A stretch of DNA of 64,000 nt from assembly GCA_016715405.1 (NCBI GenBank), contig JADKAE010000019.1, positions 45,209-109,208 of the forward strand, written 5' to 3'. Below the pieces are notes generated by a model. The model did not search any database. It was not told the origin of the DNA and saw only the letters and a program-made list of their open reading frames with translations. The stretch is from Saprospiraceae bacterium (GTDB taxonomy: Bacteria; Bacteroidota; Bacteroidia; Chitinophagales; Saprospiraceae). Below, piece by piece: positions 17,225 through 30,600 of this stretch; position 1 is the stretch's first letter, and each line of letters starts with the position of its first letter. The position numbers and the translations under genes were made by a program.

Positions 17225-18831
17225 TTATTCGATTAATAATTTTTGGCTTCGGGTATAGTGACCTACCGTGAGGTGTATATAATAAATCCCCTCAGGTAGA
17301 TCATCGAGCTCCATCAATGTTGTATAAACGCCGTGCTCTTCTACCTCGGCGTCAAAGGTACGAATAATCCTGCCGGTGGAATCTTGTACATAGAAAAAGG
17401 CCGTTCCTTTGATAGGTGCGCCGAATTTGACTTTCACCTCTTCTTGGGCCGGATTGGGTATTAATTCGAGGGTAAGCGGGTTTTCTCCCTGATGGTTTTC
17501 ACCCCGGTTGCCGTTGTTTTTGTGAGATAAACGCCAAGTATAGATCCGCTGGCATTGCTCAAATCATCGCCGTTGAGCCAGAATACATTGGGCTGGGTGC
17601 TGTTAATGCCGCCCACCACATAACCGACAAGCATAGGCTGGTCGGCGGGTATGGCATCCAGATTGATAATACCATTGGCTAATTCAGGTGTGTTATCTGC
17701 CTGGATGAATGCAGCGCCCGCGCCCAACAATCCCGGCATATCAACCGGCATGCGGGTTTCGAGCATTTGTCCATTGGCATCACGGGATACGCAGCTGATG
17801 GTGCGCACAAAAGGCACATCGGGGTCCTCGGTCATTTGTCCGTTTTCATTAAAATAAAACTGGCTGATACCACCGAAAAACAGCGTATACATGGTCTGGT
17901 TAGCCGTTTCGAATAGGGGCGCTTTGGAGCTGTGGTAATGGCTGAGGTATTGTACAAAATCATTGTTGACCGTATACCCTGCGGGCGTAATATCGACTGT
18001 ATTCAGAAAAGGGAGATCCTGGTTGTGCTGAAAAACGCCGGAAAAGGCGGTATAACCCAATTGACCGCCGGGAAAGATCTGGGGCGCCAGGTTGTAATCG
18101 CGGCGGTGCAGGTTGGCCTCATCAAACCAGGTTTCGTAATTCAAAATGACTAATTGTCCCTGCGAGGAAGAGACACGAAAGCGACTCACGGCATTCGTAT
18201 AGACCTGCTCGAAACCCGGCCCGTGATCAGGGCCCATGGGGTTGTAACGGCCGTTAAACAACTGACCGCCCACCAGATAAAACACATCGCCGATGCGGCC
18301 CAGTTCGCCGCCGGTGACGGCCATGCGATCGTCCTGCAATTGCTGAAAATGCCCCGCGATAGGTTGTCCCTGGATGATCGCTTGTATCAGTGCCGGCACA
18401 TGGACGGCAGTCAGATACGGGAAAGTAATATGATCACCGGCAGAAGCGCTATACGCATACCCGCCAATGAGGTACAGCGTATCGAGGTGTTGAAAGTGTT
18501 CCATATTGCTGGATTGCAGTTGCTCCTGCAAACCGGCAGGCAGTTCGCTCACCGGGCGTTGCCAGACCTGTCCGGCTGCTATATCGACCACATAAATTTG
18601 AGTGTTATTGCCTTCGGCGGCAAACGAAGCAAAGGGTTGCCGGCGATGTAATCCATCGGTGCGCCCGCCCAGCAGCAGCCATTTGCCTTCCCATTCTGCG
18701 TGAGCAAAAGATTGAATGGCAGGCGCTTGCGGCAAATTGACGGCTTGAATATTAACCGAAAAAGGCGTTTGAGCCTGTAATGCAAATGAAAAAACAACAA
18801 AAGTTATCAGCGTGATAAAGATATTCCTCAT
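17225..18831 (-). CDS. secreted Kelch-like protein with T9SS type A sorting domain, frame break
   Basis: Signal peptide MRNIFITLITFVVFSFALQA is followed by several Kelch-like blades (WLLLGGRTDG, YLIGGYAYS, FYLVGGQLF, YVVGGIN). A one-base shift in the five-T run at 17517-17521 separates this from the last 80 residues, which form a type A T9SS sorting domain: LELIPNPAQEEVKVKF, then LPEGIYYIHLTVG and a basic QKLLIE tail. The repaired protein has about 535 residues, is exported by Sec, carried over the outer membrane by T9SS and then anchored or released. Ligand unknown. It is directly upstream of selU on the same strand. Confidence 0.82.
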
Positions 18832-18966
18832 AATCATGTTATCTGTTGTTAAATGCGGTGCGAAAGATAGCTGTTATCATCGGAGTATAAAGTGACATAC
18901 ATCACTATGCGATCAGGAGACGAATTAATGGGAGTAGTTTAAAACTAAATTACCCTTTCAGGCATT

Positions 18967-18974
18967 TATGTTTG
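18967..18974 (+). promoter_or_regulatory. bshC -7 box (TATGTTTG)
   Basis: TATGTTTG matches the Bacteroidota -7 consensus TAnnTTTG and lies 53 bp before the bshC ATG. No convincing TTG -33 element is seen at the usual spacing, so confidence is moderate. Confidence 0.45.
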
Positions 18975-19026
18975 CATATTCAAAGCTATTATCATTCATT
19001 CATTAATGGCAGTTGCCCTACCCAAC

Positions 19027-20624
19027 ATGCAAATCATTCGCCTCCCGTATTCGCAGGTTTCCCAACTTTCTCTAAAAGATAAAGCATACGCAAGCGCTGA
19101 TCCCCGGCTCAGGCCTTTTTACGGCCATGATATGACAATTGCCGGTTTTGAGCAAGCAATTGCCGACAGGCTAAAATACCCCACTGACCGATCGTTGCTG
19201 GTAGACGAATTGCGCAAGCAATACGCCGGGTTGCCCGATAGTGAATTGGTTTTGCAAAATGTAAACAGTCTGTCAGATCCGCATACTTTCACGGTTACTA
19301 CGGCCCACCAGCCGAGTTTATTTACAGGGCCTTTGTATTATATTTATAAAATAATATCCACCATTCACTTAGCCCGGCAATTAAAGGCTGCCTACCCTAC
19401 TTATCATTTTGTGCCGGTATTCATCAATAGCGGTGAAGACCACGATTTTGAGGAAGTCAACCATACTCATATTTATGGTAAAAAGCTGGTATGGGAAAGC
19501 GGCGAGACGGGGTCAGTCGGAAAGATGAAAACCCATTCGATGCGGCCGGTACTGGATGAACTGCAAGGCATTTTGGGCGCGTCAGGCCATGCTGTCGAGT
19601 TGTTCAAGTTGGTTGAGGAGAGCTACACCCGTCACGAACGCTACAGCGATGCCACGACTTATCTGGTACACGGCCTGTTTAAAGCATATGGCCTTGTCGT
19701 GTTAGATCCCAACAAACCTGCGCTCAAACGCGCTTTTATTCCGTACATCCAGCGCGAGTTGCTGGAACGCCCTTCCAAGGCGCTTGTCGATCAAACGGCG
19801 GCGGCATTAGAGGCGGCGGGTTTCTCCGGACAAGCACACGCCCGCGAGATCAACTTTTTTTATTTGGGCGACCAGTCCCGCGAGCGCATTGTATTTGAAA
19901 ATGGACATTACAATGTTTTAAATACCGACCTGACCTTTACAGAAGAAGCGATACTTGCCGAATTACAGGCCCACCCCGAGCGGTTTAGTCCCAATGTGAT
20001 CATGCGGCCTATTTTTCAGGAGCTTATTTTGCCCAATCTGGCCTATGTAGGCGGTGGTGGCGAATTAGCTTACTGGCTGGAGCGCAAATCGCAGTTCGAA
20101 TTGTTCGGGTTGCCGTTCCCTGTGTTGGTGCGCAGGAATTCGGTGCTCTGGCTCGACAAAAACAGCGCGTTGCGCCTCGAAAAACTGGGCTTACAAGTTA
20201 CCGATCTGTTTGAAGATACGGAACTGCTCATCAAGCGGTATGTGGCGGCTCAATCCGAAACCGAACTCAACCTGGAAGCGGAGAAAAGCCAGCTATTATC
20301 CCTGTTCGAATCCATCCGGCAAAAAGCGCATCAGATAGACCCCACCCTGCCTGCGGCAGTAATGGCTGAGCACGCCAAGCAATTAAAAATAGTGGAACAA
20401 CTGGAAGGCCGCCTCGTTAGAGCTGAAAAGCAACGCCACGATACGGCCATACAACAAATCAGGAACCTGCGGGAGAAATTTTTCCCCGGAAACGGGTTGC
20501 AAGAGCGCTATGACAATTTTAGCGCCTATTACGCCAAATACGGAAGTTCTTTTTCGATACCCTACTTCTTCATCTCGACCCCCTGCAGCGAGATTTCCTG
20601 GTTGTGACAGAGATGGGAGTGTGA
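19027..20624 (+). CDS. bshC: bacillithiol biosynthesis cysteine-adding enzyme, frame break near the end
   Basis: BshC adds cysteine to glucosaminyl-malate, the last step of bacillithiol synthesis. I start at ATG 19027 (MQIIRLPYSQVSQLSL); the upstream in-frame ATG adds six residues. Signatures: TAHQPSLFTGPLYYIYKI at about residue 95, FVPVFINSGEDHDFEEVNH at about 133, and NLAYVGGGGELAYWLERKSQ at about 338, with a coiled-coil stretch near the end. In the T run at 20550-20554 one T is missing. With it restored the frame gives FDTLLLHLDPLQRDFLVVTE, matching the family C-terminus, and stops at 20624. No bshA or bshB is adjacent, as is usual in Bacteroidota. Confidence 0.9.
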
Positions 20625-20694
20625 GAGTGTGGGAGTGTGGGAGGGAGTGATATTTTTAGTTCCCACCCTCTCTCCCTCTCACACTCTCACACTC
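20617..20694. terminator. hairpin between convergent bshC and giant surface protein
   Basis: GAGTGTGAGAGTGT at 20617-20630 and its exact reverse complement at 20681-20694 form 14-bp arms, extended by purine-rich and pyrimidine-rich partners (GGGAGG against CCTCTCTCCC) around an AT-rich loop. Its place between two converging stops suits a bidirectional terminator, although there is no classic T-tract. The sequence also resembles the microrepeats at 2590-2632 and 7304-7321. Confidence 0.5.
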
Positions 20695-20697
20695 TTC

Positions 20698-23600
20698 TTA
20701 TCGCATCAGCGTTACATCGCCTTTGAATAGCACCACTTCGCCGTCGATAAATTCCACTTCGACATACCACACAAATACGTTAGCATTGTAAGGCCTGGCG
20801 CGGAAATTGCCGTCCCAACCATAAGCCGGGTCATTGGGTTGGAAGTTGTAAACTTCGAATACTGTTTCCCCCCATCTGTTGAAGACAAGGAAAGATTTGA
20901 CAACGGCCACATCCTGATCGGCAAAGACCATCAGGCGGTCGTTTTTGCCGTCGCCATTAGGCGAGAAAGCGCTGGGGACAAAAATATTGCGCGTCTTATC
21001 CACGTAAACCGTTACACGATCCGAAGTTGTACAGCCATTAATATCCACCAATGAACCGCTCAACGTGACTGTCTCAAAAGGAGTTATCTGTTGTTCAAAG
21101 CAATCGAGGCATTCGAAAAATTCGTTATCGCCCCACTGGAACTGCACTACCTGAGAGGGGTCTATGTTGATTGTAGCGCGCAGGCTGGCATCGTCGCCCA
21201 GGTCGATGTATTGGTCTTCACCCAGGTCCAAAACCAGGTCGTTACCTTCAGGGATTGTCACTTCAGCGAGGTATTCACAGCCTGTAGCATCCTGGATGAC
21301 AATTTCATAAACGCCTGCTCCGAGTTGAGGGAATGCGCTTTGGCTTACAAAACCCGCGCCGTTGACATTGTATAAAAATGGCGATTGGCCGCCAATAATC
21401 TCTTGCACAACTATGCTGCCATCCTGGTCGCCAAAACAAGTGGGGCCATCCACTGCTAATGTGGCGTCAGTAGGCCTGTTGGTATTCAAGTCTACAAAAA
21501 CCTGATCGGAAGCGGTACAGCCGTTATCGACATTGGTAACTACTAAGGTATAGAGGCCCGGCTGATCGGTCTGTACAAGGGTGGCAGTAGCAAAAGGTTC
21601 CTGCAGAAAAGCCACCTGCCATTCGTAAGTATATTCGGGACCGGCAGAAGAAAACGAGCCGTCGAGCGTCACTTGCGGGGCTACGCAGTTGAGTTCCTGG
21701 TCGGAGCCGGCATCTGCAACGGGCGGGGTAACATCCCTTGTCACTTCTACCAGGTCGTCTTCTTCACAACCATTATCCAGATTGACCACGTTTAAGGAAT
21801 AGGAACCGGGTTGATTAACCGATACATATGGGTTATTGCCCGAATAAATAACCTGCCCAGCTGAATTCGTCCAGGTATAAAGGTATTCAGGTCCACCGGA
21901 AGAGGCGCTGCCATCGAGTGTCACGCTTGGGAAGTAGCAGTTGATCAATTGGGGCAAGCCGGCATCTACAGCGGGAATATCGCGGTCTTCAATGACCAGT
22001 GCTCTTGCGGTATTGGAGCAACCCGTTGAGTTATCAGTGACCTCCAGCGTAAACGACTGGGGTAACGTTGCCGTGAAATTTATTCCGGTAGCTCCCGGCA
22101 CCGGATTGCCCAGTGCATCGTACCACTGATAAGTTATCGTAGCCCCCGTGGCCGACCCCGCCCCTGAAATAGACACGTTATTTACCGTACAAGTCAGCTC
22201 GGCGGTTGCAGTAGCCACCGCAAAAGGCTCCTGGGTAAGGTCGGTGACGCCTGTATTGGATGAGAGTGACTGGCACTGGTGTATCGTATCCACTACGATC
22301 AGCACATAATTGCCAGCCTGGAAAACTACCGGGTTGGGCTGTGAGCCGTTATTGGGATTAATGCCGGGACCGCTCCAGTTATAGGCATACGCAGAACCCG
22401 TACTTGAGCCTGTACCGCCCAATGTAACGCTGCTATTATTACAATTAATCACTGCATTGGCGCCCGCGTCGGCAAGGGGAAGCGCAATGGGCTCGATAAA
22501 AATGGACTGCACATCTGTACAACCAAAACTATTCGTCACCGTAAGCGCATAAGAACCTCCCCTGGCTAATATCAGTTGTCGCATCGAGATCGCCGTTCGA
22601 CCATTGGTAACCTGTAAAACCAGGCGTAGCAGAAAGCGTGGTGGCGCCGCCTACACAGAAGAAAGTCTGTCCGGAGATGTCGAAATCGGGCAATTGATTT
22701 TCAACTACCACAACGTTGGCAGAAGCCGAGCAGCCGTTAAAATCGGTTACCGTCACGCTGTATGCCCCCAGGTGCGAGTATGGTGATTTGAGGATTCAGC
22801 GAACCGGTAGACCACACGTAATCGTCGTAACCGCTGCCTGCGTCCAGTGAAGTAGAGGCGCCCTCACAGAAAGAAGGAACTCCTCCAATCGCAGGCGTAG
22901 GCAGGGCATTTTCAACTACCATCACTTCCGAATCGCCGTTACATCCACTTAAATCAGATACCGAAACGGAGTAGCTGCCGGGCGTATTCACCGTTATCTC
23001 GGGCGTATTAGCGCCTGTTGACCACAAATAGGTAGCAAACCCGATACCCACGCTGAGCGTAGTAGAACCGTTTTCGCAATAAGACAACCCACCTGTAACC
23101 ACCGGTGAAAGCTCCGTAGCTTGTATTACATTCAACGAAGCCGATCCACTACAACCATTGGCGTCTGTTACCGTAAGGCTGTACTGACCGGGGGTATTGA
23201 CCACCACGGTAGGGTCGCTGGTATTATTTGACCATTGGTACGTATTGTAAGAACCTCCTGCGTTGAGCGTTGTATACCCGCCGATGCAGAAAGTAGAAGA
23301 TCCTCCGATAGTCACGACAGGCAGATCATTTTCGACAATACCTACCGTTGCGGAACTTATGCAGCCATTCACATCCGTTACCGTCACACCATAATCTCCA
23401 CCATCTACTACAGTAATAGACTGGCTGGAGTTGTTATTTGACCAGTTATAGAGCGTATAACCCGGGCCGGCATCCAGTAAAATGCTTTGCTCCGAACAAA
23501 ATTCGGCGGGCCCGCTGATAACTGGTGGCGTTACGGTAAATAAGGACGTATTTACGCTATTTGACGTTATGCAGCCATTGGCGTCGGTTACGGTAACTGC

Positions 23601-26600
23601 GTAATTACCTGGTGTGGTTATTGTAACAGACGGCGTATTCTGGTTATTTGACCAGGAATAATTTGTAAATGAGCCTTGTACGCTCAACGTAGAATTAGTG
23701 CCTGGGCAGAACTGATTAGCGCCGGCAATAGTCGGAACTGCAGTTGAGAAATTTGCCAATAAGGCATCGTCGCTGCCCACACAGCCGTTGGCATCGGTTA
23801 CGGTAACGGCATAATTACCCGGCGAAGAGGTGCTTACTGTCGGCGTATTCTGGTTGGTTGACCAGCTGTACGAATTATAGCTGCCGCTGACTGACAAAGT
23901 CGTCGACGTACCGGGGCAGAAATCAAACGCTCCCGTAATTACCGGAGTTGGCAACGCCAATGCATTTACAGTAACGTTGGTAGAACCTTCGCAGCCATTG
24001 GCGTCGGTGACCGTCACTCCGATATTGCCTGGGGTTGTAACCGTAATTTGAGAATTGCTGTCATTATTCGACCATAAGTAAGTCGAATAGCTACCCGGAA
24101 CGCTCAAAACGGTTGAAGTATTGGTACAAAAAGACAAACTACCATTGATTTGTGGGCTTGGAGCGACAAACTGGCTCACATTGACGCTTGCGTCTCCCGA
24201 ACAGCCGAAGGCGTCGGTGACCGTCACACTATACGTACCCGGTGTAGACACAGTAATTTGAGAAGAAGAACCGTTATTTGACCAGGCATAGCTGGCAAAG
24301 CCCGTACCTACACTGAGGGTAGTATTATCCCCAGGGCATATGGCAAGGGCGCCGGTTATATCGGGCATAAGCTCGGTAAGCTGTTCTACATCGACAGATT
24401 GAGAGGCCGTACAGCCATTTGCATCAGTCACGGTAAGCCCGTATGTTCCTGGTGCGGTAACCGTCAAACTTGGCGTAGTTGCGTTATTTGACCACAAGTA
24501 AGAAGTAAAGCCGGGACTGCCGGCGAGCGTAGTTTCTCCGCCGATGCAATAGGTCAGTTCGCCGGAAATATCCACTGTAGGTTGTGCAAACAACGTCACG
24601 TCAAAATCGTCCGTATTTACACAGCCATTAGCATCGGTCACGGTAACGCTAAATGTGCCTGTGGAATTCACCGAAATGGTTTGGCTGTTGCCCGCATTTG
24701 ACCAAGAATAGCTGGTAAATCCTGCTCCTGCATTGAGTGTAGAGGATTCACCCTGGCATATACCGCTGTCGCCGGTAATATTTACGACAGGTAAGTTATT
24801 TACTGCTAAACCAGCTGATGTCTGGCCTGTACATCCATTCGCATCCGTGACAGTAACAGTGTACGTTCCACTGCTGTTTGGCGTTATCGTGCTTGTAGTG
24901 GCGTTGGTTGACCATAAGTAGGAGCTAAATGCAGGTGAAACGCCGAGCGTGGTGGTTTCTCCCTGGCAGATGGCGAGATCGCCGGTTATTGTTGGAGCAG
25001 GCACTGGAAAATTGCTCACGCTTGTGGAAGCAGTGCCTTCGCAGCCGTTGGCATCGGTCACGGTAACGCTGTAAGTACCAGTAGCAGATACCGATATAGA
25101 ATCCGTAGTGAGGTTATTATTCCATAAATAGGACGAATAAGTGCCATCGACACTCAACGTGGTGGATCCCGTTGTTTGACAAATTTGCAAAGCGCCGCTG
25201 ATTGTCGGGGTCGGTCCCGCTAGTTGGACTACCGCGTCTGTATCGCTTCCCTGACAACCATTGGCATCGGTAACCGTAACACCAATATTTCCTGGCGATG
25301 ACACTGATATTGTGCTTGTTGTAGCGCCTGTTGTCCAGAGATATGAATTAAAACTTCGGGCAGTTAGCGTGCTGGTTTCCCCCTGACAACTGTTTAAGTC
25401 TCCTGTTATGTTTGGGGTAGGAGCTTGAGGAGCGCTTACGGTAACTGTATTTGTGCCGGTGCACCCATTGGCGCCTGTCACCGTGACGGTATAAGTGCCA
25501 GGCGTGCTGGTAGTTAGCGTTTGGGTGTTTGTGTTATTGGACCAGGCATAAGAAGCAAAACCCGCCCCGGCATTCAACGTAGTCGACTGCCCCGGGCAGA
25601 TATCCAAGTCTCCCGTTATAGTAGGCGCCGGCGGGGCGTTTTGAGTGACCATAACACTGGCTACTCCCTGGCAATTACTTGCATTGGTAACCGTTACCGA
25701 ATAGGTTCCCGGCGTACTTACGTTAATACTGCTCGTGGTGGCCAGATTGGACCATGCATAGGACGTAAAATTGCCTGGCACGGATAAGGTAGTACTACTG
25801 CCGGGACATATACTCAATGTACCGGATATCGAAGGAGACGGACTGGGCGCCGGATTAATAGTAATTTGGTTAGTGCCCTGACATCCGGCTGCTGTAACTA
25901 CCGAAACAGCATAAGTACCAGGAGTTGAGACGCTTATAGAAGGAGAAATTGCATTAGTTGACCATTGATAACCGGCAAAGCCGGCTGTTGCGCTCAGTAT
26001 AGCGCTTCCGCCTGTACAAAGCGGCGTATTTTGGGTAATGTTTACCACAGGGGGCGGTTCCGGAAATACGTTAACAGAAGCGGTACCAATACACCCCAGC
26101 GCGTTGGTTATTGTTACGCTATAAGTACCCGGCAAATTGACAACCGTAGCCATAGTATTCGAACCGGTTGACCATAAATAACTGGACCAGCCAAATCCTG
26201 CGCTGATAACGGCGGCGCCGCCAACACAAACGTCAAGGTCGCCGGTAATAACCGGTGTAGGTCCGGGTTCGGGAGTTACATTTACCGTAGCGGTGGCCAT
26301 ACATCCGCTGGCATTGGTTACCGTTACCGAATATGTTCCTGTTGCATTAACCGCATTTGTTTGCGTAGTAGGACCGTTACTCCACTGATAACTCGTTATA
26401 CCGACCCCAACAGCAGATAAAATAGTTGTCTGACCCTGACATATCGTCAAATCGCCGGTAATATTGACTGATGGCGGATTAGATACGGTAATAGTAACTG
26501 CATCGGTCTCTATACAGGGATCATCGTTAACAGTCAAAGTATAAGTGATCGAACCCGTAAAGTTGGGGGGCAAAAGGACCGTCGGGTTCAAAATGAAAGG

Positions 26601-27326
26601 ATTGCTCAAGAAATTGGCGCCGCCGTTAGTGCCGGTCCAGCTATAGGTGGGCGAATTGATCGCACCAGGGGAGCTTCCCTGCAGCTGGAAAGGCGGAGCG
26701 CCGACACAAACCGTCATATTGGGGCCCGCATCCGTAAATAAGTCGCAGTTGGGGTTTACGGTGCAATCCAGAAAAGGCGCAGCAGAACCCGACCAGTTTA
26801 GCGAAAAGCCACTTGAGGAGCTTATAAAATTATCGATCAAAATGTAAAATCCCTGTCCGGGTTGTACCGTCATAGCAGACACAAAGCCATCGCCGCCGGC
26901 GCCTTCCGAGACATCTGAGGTACCCATGCCCAATCCAGTCTGCGGACAGAATCCACACGCTGAGCCGGCATAAGAACACCTGATGGGTGAGCCCAGCGCA
27001 TCGCAGTCCACATTAGGGCCGAAAATGGCAAAGTCATAGTCCTGCCCGGGTCCTGCATTGGGGTTAATGACAAACTCAATCAGACTATTGGGCGGCATGG
27101 TGGGCTGAAAGGCAAAATAATACCATACCGATTGGTGTTCTCCAGTAAGGCAACCATCGTTATTGTTGGGATTGGTAAAGTCGTTCACCCCAGGCCCTGA
27201 AGGGTTAAAATCTATAGCTCCACTCGAGCATATAACGCCGGCCTGGTTACAGTCGGGTCCTTGTGCAAGGGCAAACAACGGCAAAAACCAACATAATAAC
27301 AAAGGTGTAGATTTTCGAATATTCAT
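20698..27326 (-). CDS. giant Ig-repeat surface protein with T9SS type B sorting domain (first paralog)
   Basis: A protein of about 2200 residues, read in three frames. Signal peptide MNIRKSTPLLLCWFLPLFALA; then a Cys-rich N-terminal domain (SVWYYFAFQPTMPPNS, QDYDFAIFGPNVDCDALG). Then come 19 tandem Ig-like repeats of about 70 residues, each patterned ITGDLxICxG...SYxWS...GTYSVTVTDANGC with two Cys. Four larger Cys-paired modules follow (ADAGxxxxxNC type), then a type B sorting domain with FVPSAFSPNGDGKNDR, VFNRWGETVFE and PNDPAYGWDG. One-base breaks lie in the five-C run at 22765-22769 (repeat 18) and the four-C run at 22559-22562 (repeat 19). Likely a cell-surface adhesin or gliding-related filament; ligand unknown. 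The neighbour at 27606-32566 is a shorter paralog. Confidence 0.9.
22480..26475 (-). repeat. 19-unit array of a roughly 210-bp coding repeat
   Basis: Within the first giant gene, 19 consecutive units of 69-71 codons encode Ig-like domains. The most constant DNA is the part coding for VTVTDANGC (plus-strand words such as CAGCCATTGGCATCGGT recur in nearly every unit). The linkers and the first strand vary. Unit limits are approximate. The array is protein-coding throughout and has no spacer-like unique sequence. Confidence 0.85.
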
Positions 27327-27605
27327 AGTTGTTGTTTGTTTTCCAAAACAATATAATATGATGTAAAGAATAAAAAGGAAGTAGACATTCAGCTATTTGC
27401 CAAAATATTGAGGGGGTGGCGGTGTAAGTATGCCAATGCAAATTGGCAAAATTCACACAAATTTAACTGCAAATTTTAAATGAAGCGGTGTTAAACAAAA
27501 TGAAAAATAGTAAAAAAGGTAAAAAATAGATAAAATAGCACCCAATGCCGCATCGCAGTAACCTTACCGCGTGCAGCTCGCCATAATGAATTTGTAAAAA
27601 AAGAT

Positions 27606-30600
27606 CTAATAGAGGAGCGTTATATCGCCGTCAAATAATTCAACACTGCCGTCAATAAATTCGATTTCAGCCATATACACGAACACGCCCGTATTGTGCG
27701 GCCTGCCCAGATTGTAGCCATCCCACCCATAGGCAGGGCTATTCGGAGGTATGTTATAGGCTTCAAATGCCTTACCGCCCCATCGATGGTGTATGGTCAG
27801 CGACCTAATTAATTTCACATCAGTATCTCCAAAAATATAGAAGCGATCGTTTACGCCATCCCCATTGGGCGTGAATGCATTGGGGATATAAACCCTTCGT
27901 GTTTGATCTACATAAATATAGACCACATCCCTGGCAATGCAACCATTGGTATCTACTACCTCGCCCACTACGGCTGTTGTTCGCCACGGAGAAAGCGTGT
28001 ACTCCCGGCAATCCTCGCAAAGTAAAGTATCGCTGCTGAGCAGAAATTGACTGGATACGGCATCATCCGGAATGTTGAGCTGGACTTCAATATCTGTTGA
28101 TTCTCCCAAGGGTACATACCGGTCATCTCCAAGTTCAATCTGCGGATCGGTCCCCGGTTGAATGATAATAGCCGTATCCCACCGGCAGCCGCTTACGTCA
28201 ATAATTTCTAAATCATATATGCCGGCCGAAAGGCTGTGAAGCCCGGATTGGCCATCAAATAAAGCATCATCTACATAATATTGGTAAGGAGGTTGTCCGC
28301 CTTGTATCCTTACGATTTGTATCACACCGGTGGACTCGCCGTAACACTTCGGGGATAATACTTGTATCTCTTCGGCTCGCGGAATATTGTCGGATAAGCT
28401 AACCAATACCTGGTCAGAACTACTGCAACCATTCTGTGTGTTGGTGACCTGTAGGATATATATCCCCGGTTGGCTAACCGTTGAGCTTACGGGCTGTCCC
28501 AACGAATTCATCCACGTAACTTCCAGGCCTGCCCCCATAGATTCCGGCGAAGCAGTCAAGGTGACGTTGGATGTAAGGCAGTTGATAGATAAAAACGGAT
28601 CAGCCACTTCCGCAACGGGAGCTACGGTATCGGCAACCACGGCTACACTATCCAATGCACTGCAGCCGGTTGATGTATTAGTTACAAACAACATGTAGAC
28701 CCCCGAACTATTAACCGCCGGATTTAGCGATTGCGCCCCCGATACAATATGCCCTGTGGAGGTCGACCAATTGATTTCATAAATATTTACCGGTCCTCCG
28801 GGATTGCTGACAGTTCCGTTGAGTTGTACAAAGGAATTGTAGCAATTGAGCGCTTGACTGATACCTGCATCAACAATCGGGTATTGAAAGTCGGCTATAA
28901 CCTCTACATCAGCAGTATCCGCACACTGGTTAAGTGTATTAATAATGCTTAACGCAAATACGCCAGGAGTATTTACCTGCAGGGACGGGCCATTTTCATT
29001 CACAATGGGCTGGGCATTGGCGTCCAGCCATTGATAAACATACCCACTTCCTCCTGTTGACCCAAGGCTAGTAATATTTGCAGTTGGGGTATTGCAGTTT
29101 ATGGTGTCGCTAACAGCAATCTGCACATCGGGATAATCTCTTATATCTTCAACCATCACCGTATCAGGAAGGGAGATGCAACCACTGACCGAATCGGTGA
29201 CTAAAAGGGTATACAATCCGGGAGAGTTAACTTCGGGTTGGGGCAGTGCACTATTTGCCGCCGTAATACCCGGACCCTGCCAGGAAAAAATCCAGTTTTC
29301 GCTGCCTGCCCCGGGTAAGTCCCCAAGTTGAACCGAGGTCTGCTGGCAATCTATGTCATCATCGGGGCCGGCCTGCGAACCGGGTAGCGAGACCTGTGCT
29401 ACGGTAATTTCTTCCGTAGCGGTGCATCCATTGGCGCCCGTTGCGGTTGCCTGGTAGGTGCCAGGCTGGTTGACTTGCAAGGGGTTTGAAGCCATACTTC
29501 CATTCCAGGAGACAGCTGAGAAATTGCCTTCTGCCAGCAGTAATGCGGTTGACCCTGCACACAAGAAACTATCGCCGGTAATTGCTATATCTGGCGCCGC
29601 CAAAGAGGTAACCTGCGCGGATGTAGAAACCTGACATCCATTGACATCAGTGACGGTTAGCTCGACTAATCCCGGTGCATCTACGGCAATTTGCATGATA
29701 TTGGTGTTCCCGTTGCCGTTCCAATTGTACTGCGAAAATCCCGGTGAGGCCTGCAATACCGTACTCGTCCCTTCACAGAAAGAAGTTTGTCCTGACAAAG
29801 CCACCACCGGCGTGGGAAAAGCCGTTATCGAGGCAGTAGCCTGGTTTCTGCAACCGTTAGCATCTTCTACAGTAAGCGAGTAATCTCCCGGGGTACTAAT
29901 CACTATACCTGCGGTAAATTCTCCTGTTGACCATATATACAAAGGATAAATTGCATCGGCAAGTAATGCTGCGGTGTCGTTTTCGCACAGGGAAGCCGGC
30001 GCTACTATATTGATGCTGGGCAGCGCATTTTGTTCTACATTAAAAGGCACGGTTAGCGAGCAGTTGGCCGTATCCACAATCGTCAGGGAGTAATTACCCG
30101 GCAGACTGGTGCTGTAAGTAGCCCCCATCGAACCATCGGGCCATTCGTAACTAATATATGCTGTGCCGGCGTCAAAAAAAGCCGTTTCCCCCAGGCAGAT
30201 GTCTGTCTGGAGCGGCACCGGGGGCGGAGAAACCTGGTGGCCTACCACATCCACGCCTGCCGAAGCCGAACAGCCATTGATATCGGTGACTGTAACGCTG
30301 TAACTGCCGGGCATACCGACCACAAGCGTGGGAGAAGACACTGCTCCCGTCCAGTTGTATGCAGAAAAGCCGGCGCCGGCATTGAGGATGGTTGTGCTAT
30401 TTGCGCAAATCTTTAAATTGCCCTGAATACTAACCTGCGGCGCTTGAAAAGAAGCAATTTGGATGTCATCTTGTGCCGTACAGCCGTTTGCATCAGTCAC
30501 CGTCACGCTATACAATCCGGGTTGGTCGATAAAAAGTGAGTTGCCATTGCCTCCCGGCGCCCAGTTATAATCAACAAATGGGGTATCTGTGGCAAGTATA

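Noticed and set aside
22480..26475. Regular 210-bp repeats as a CRISPR-like array
   Set aside because: Units are coding, diverged and lack short identical repeats with unique spacers; no cas genes are present.
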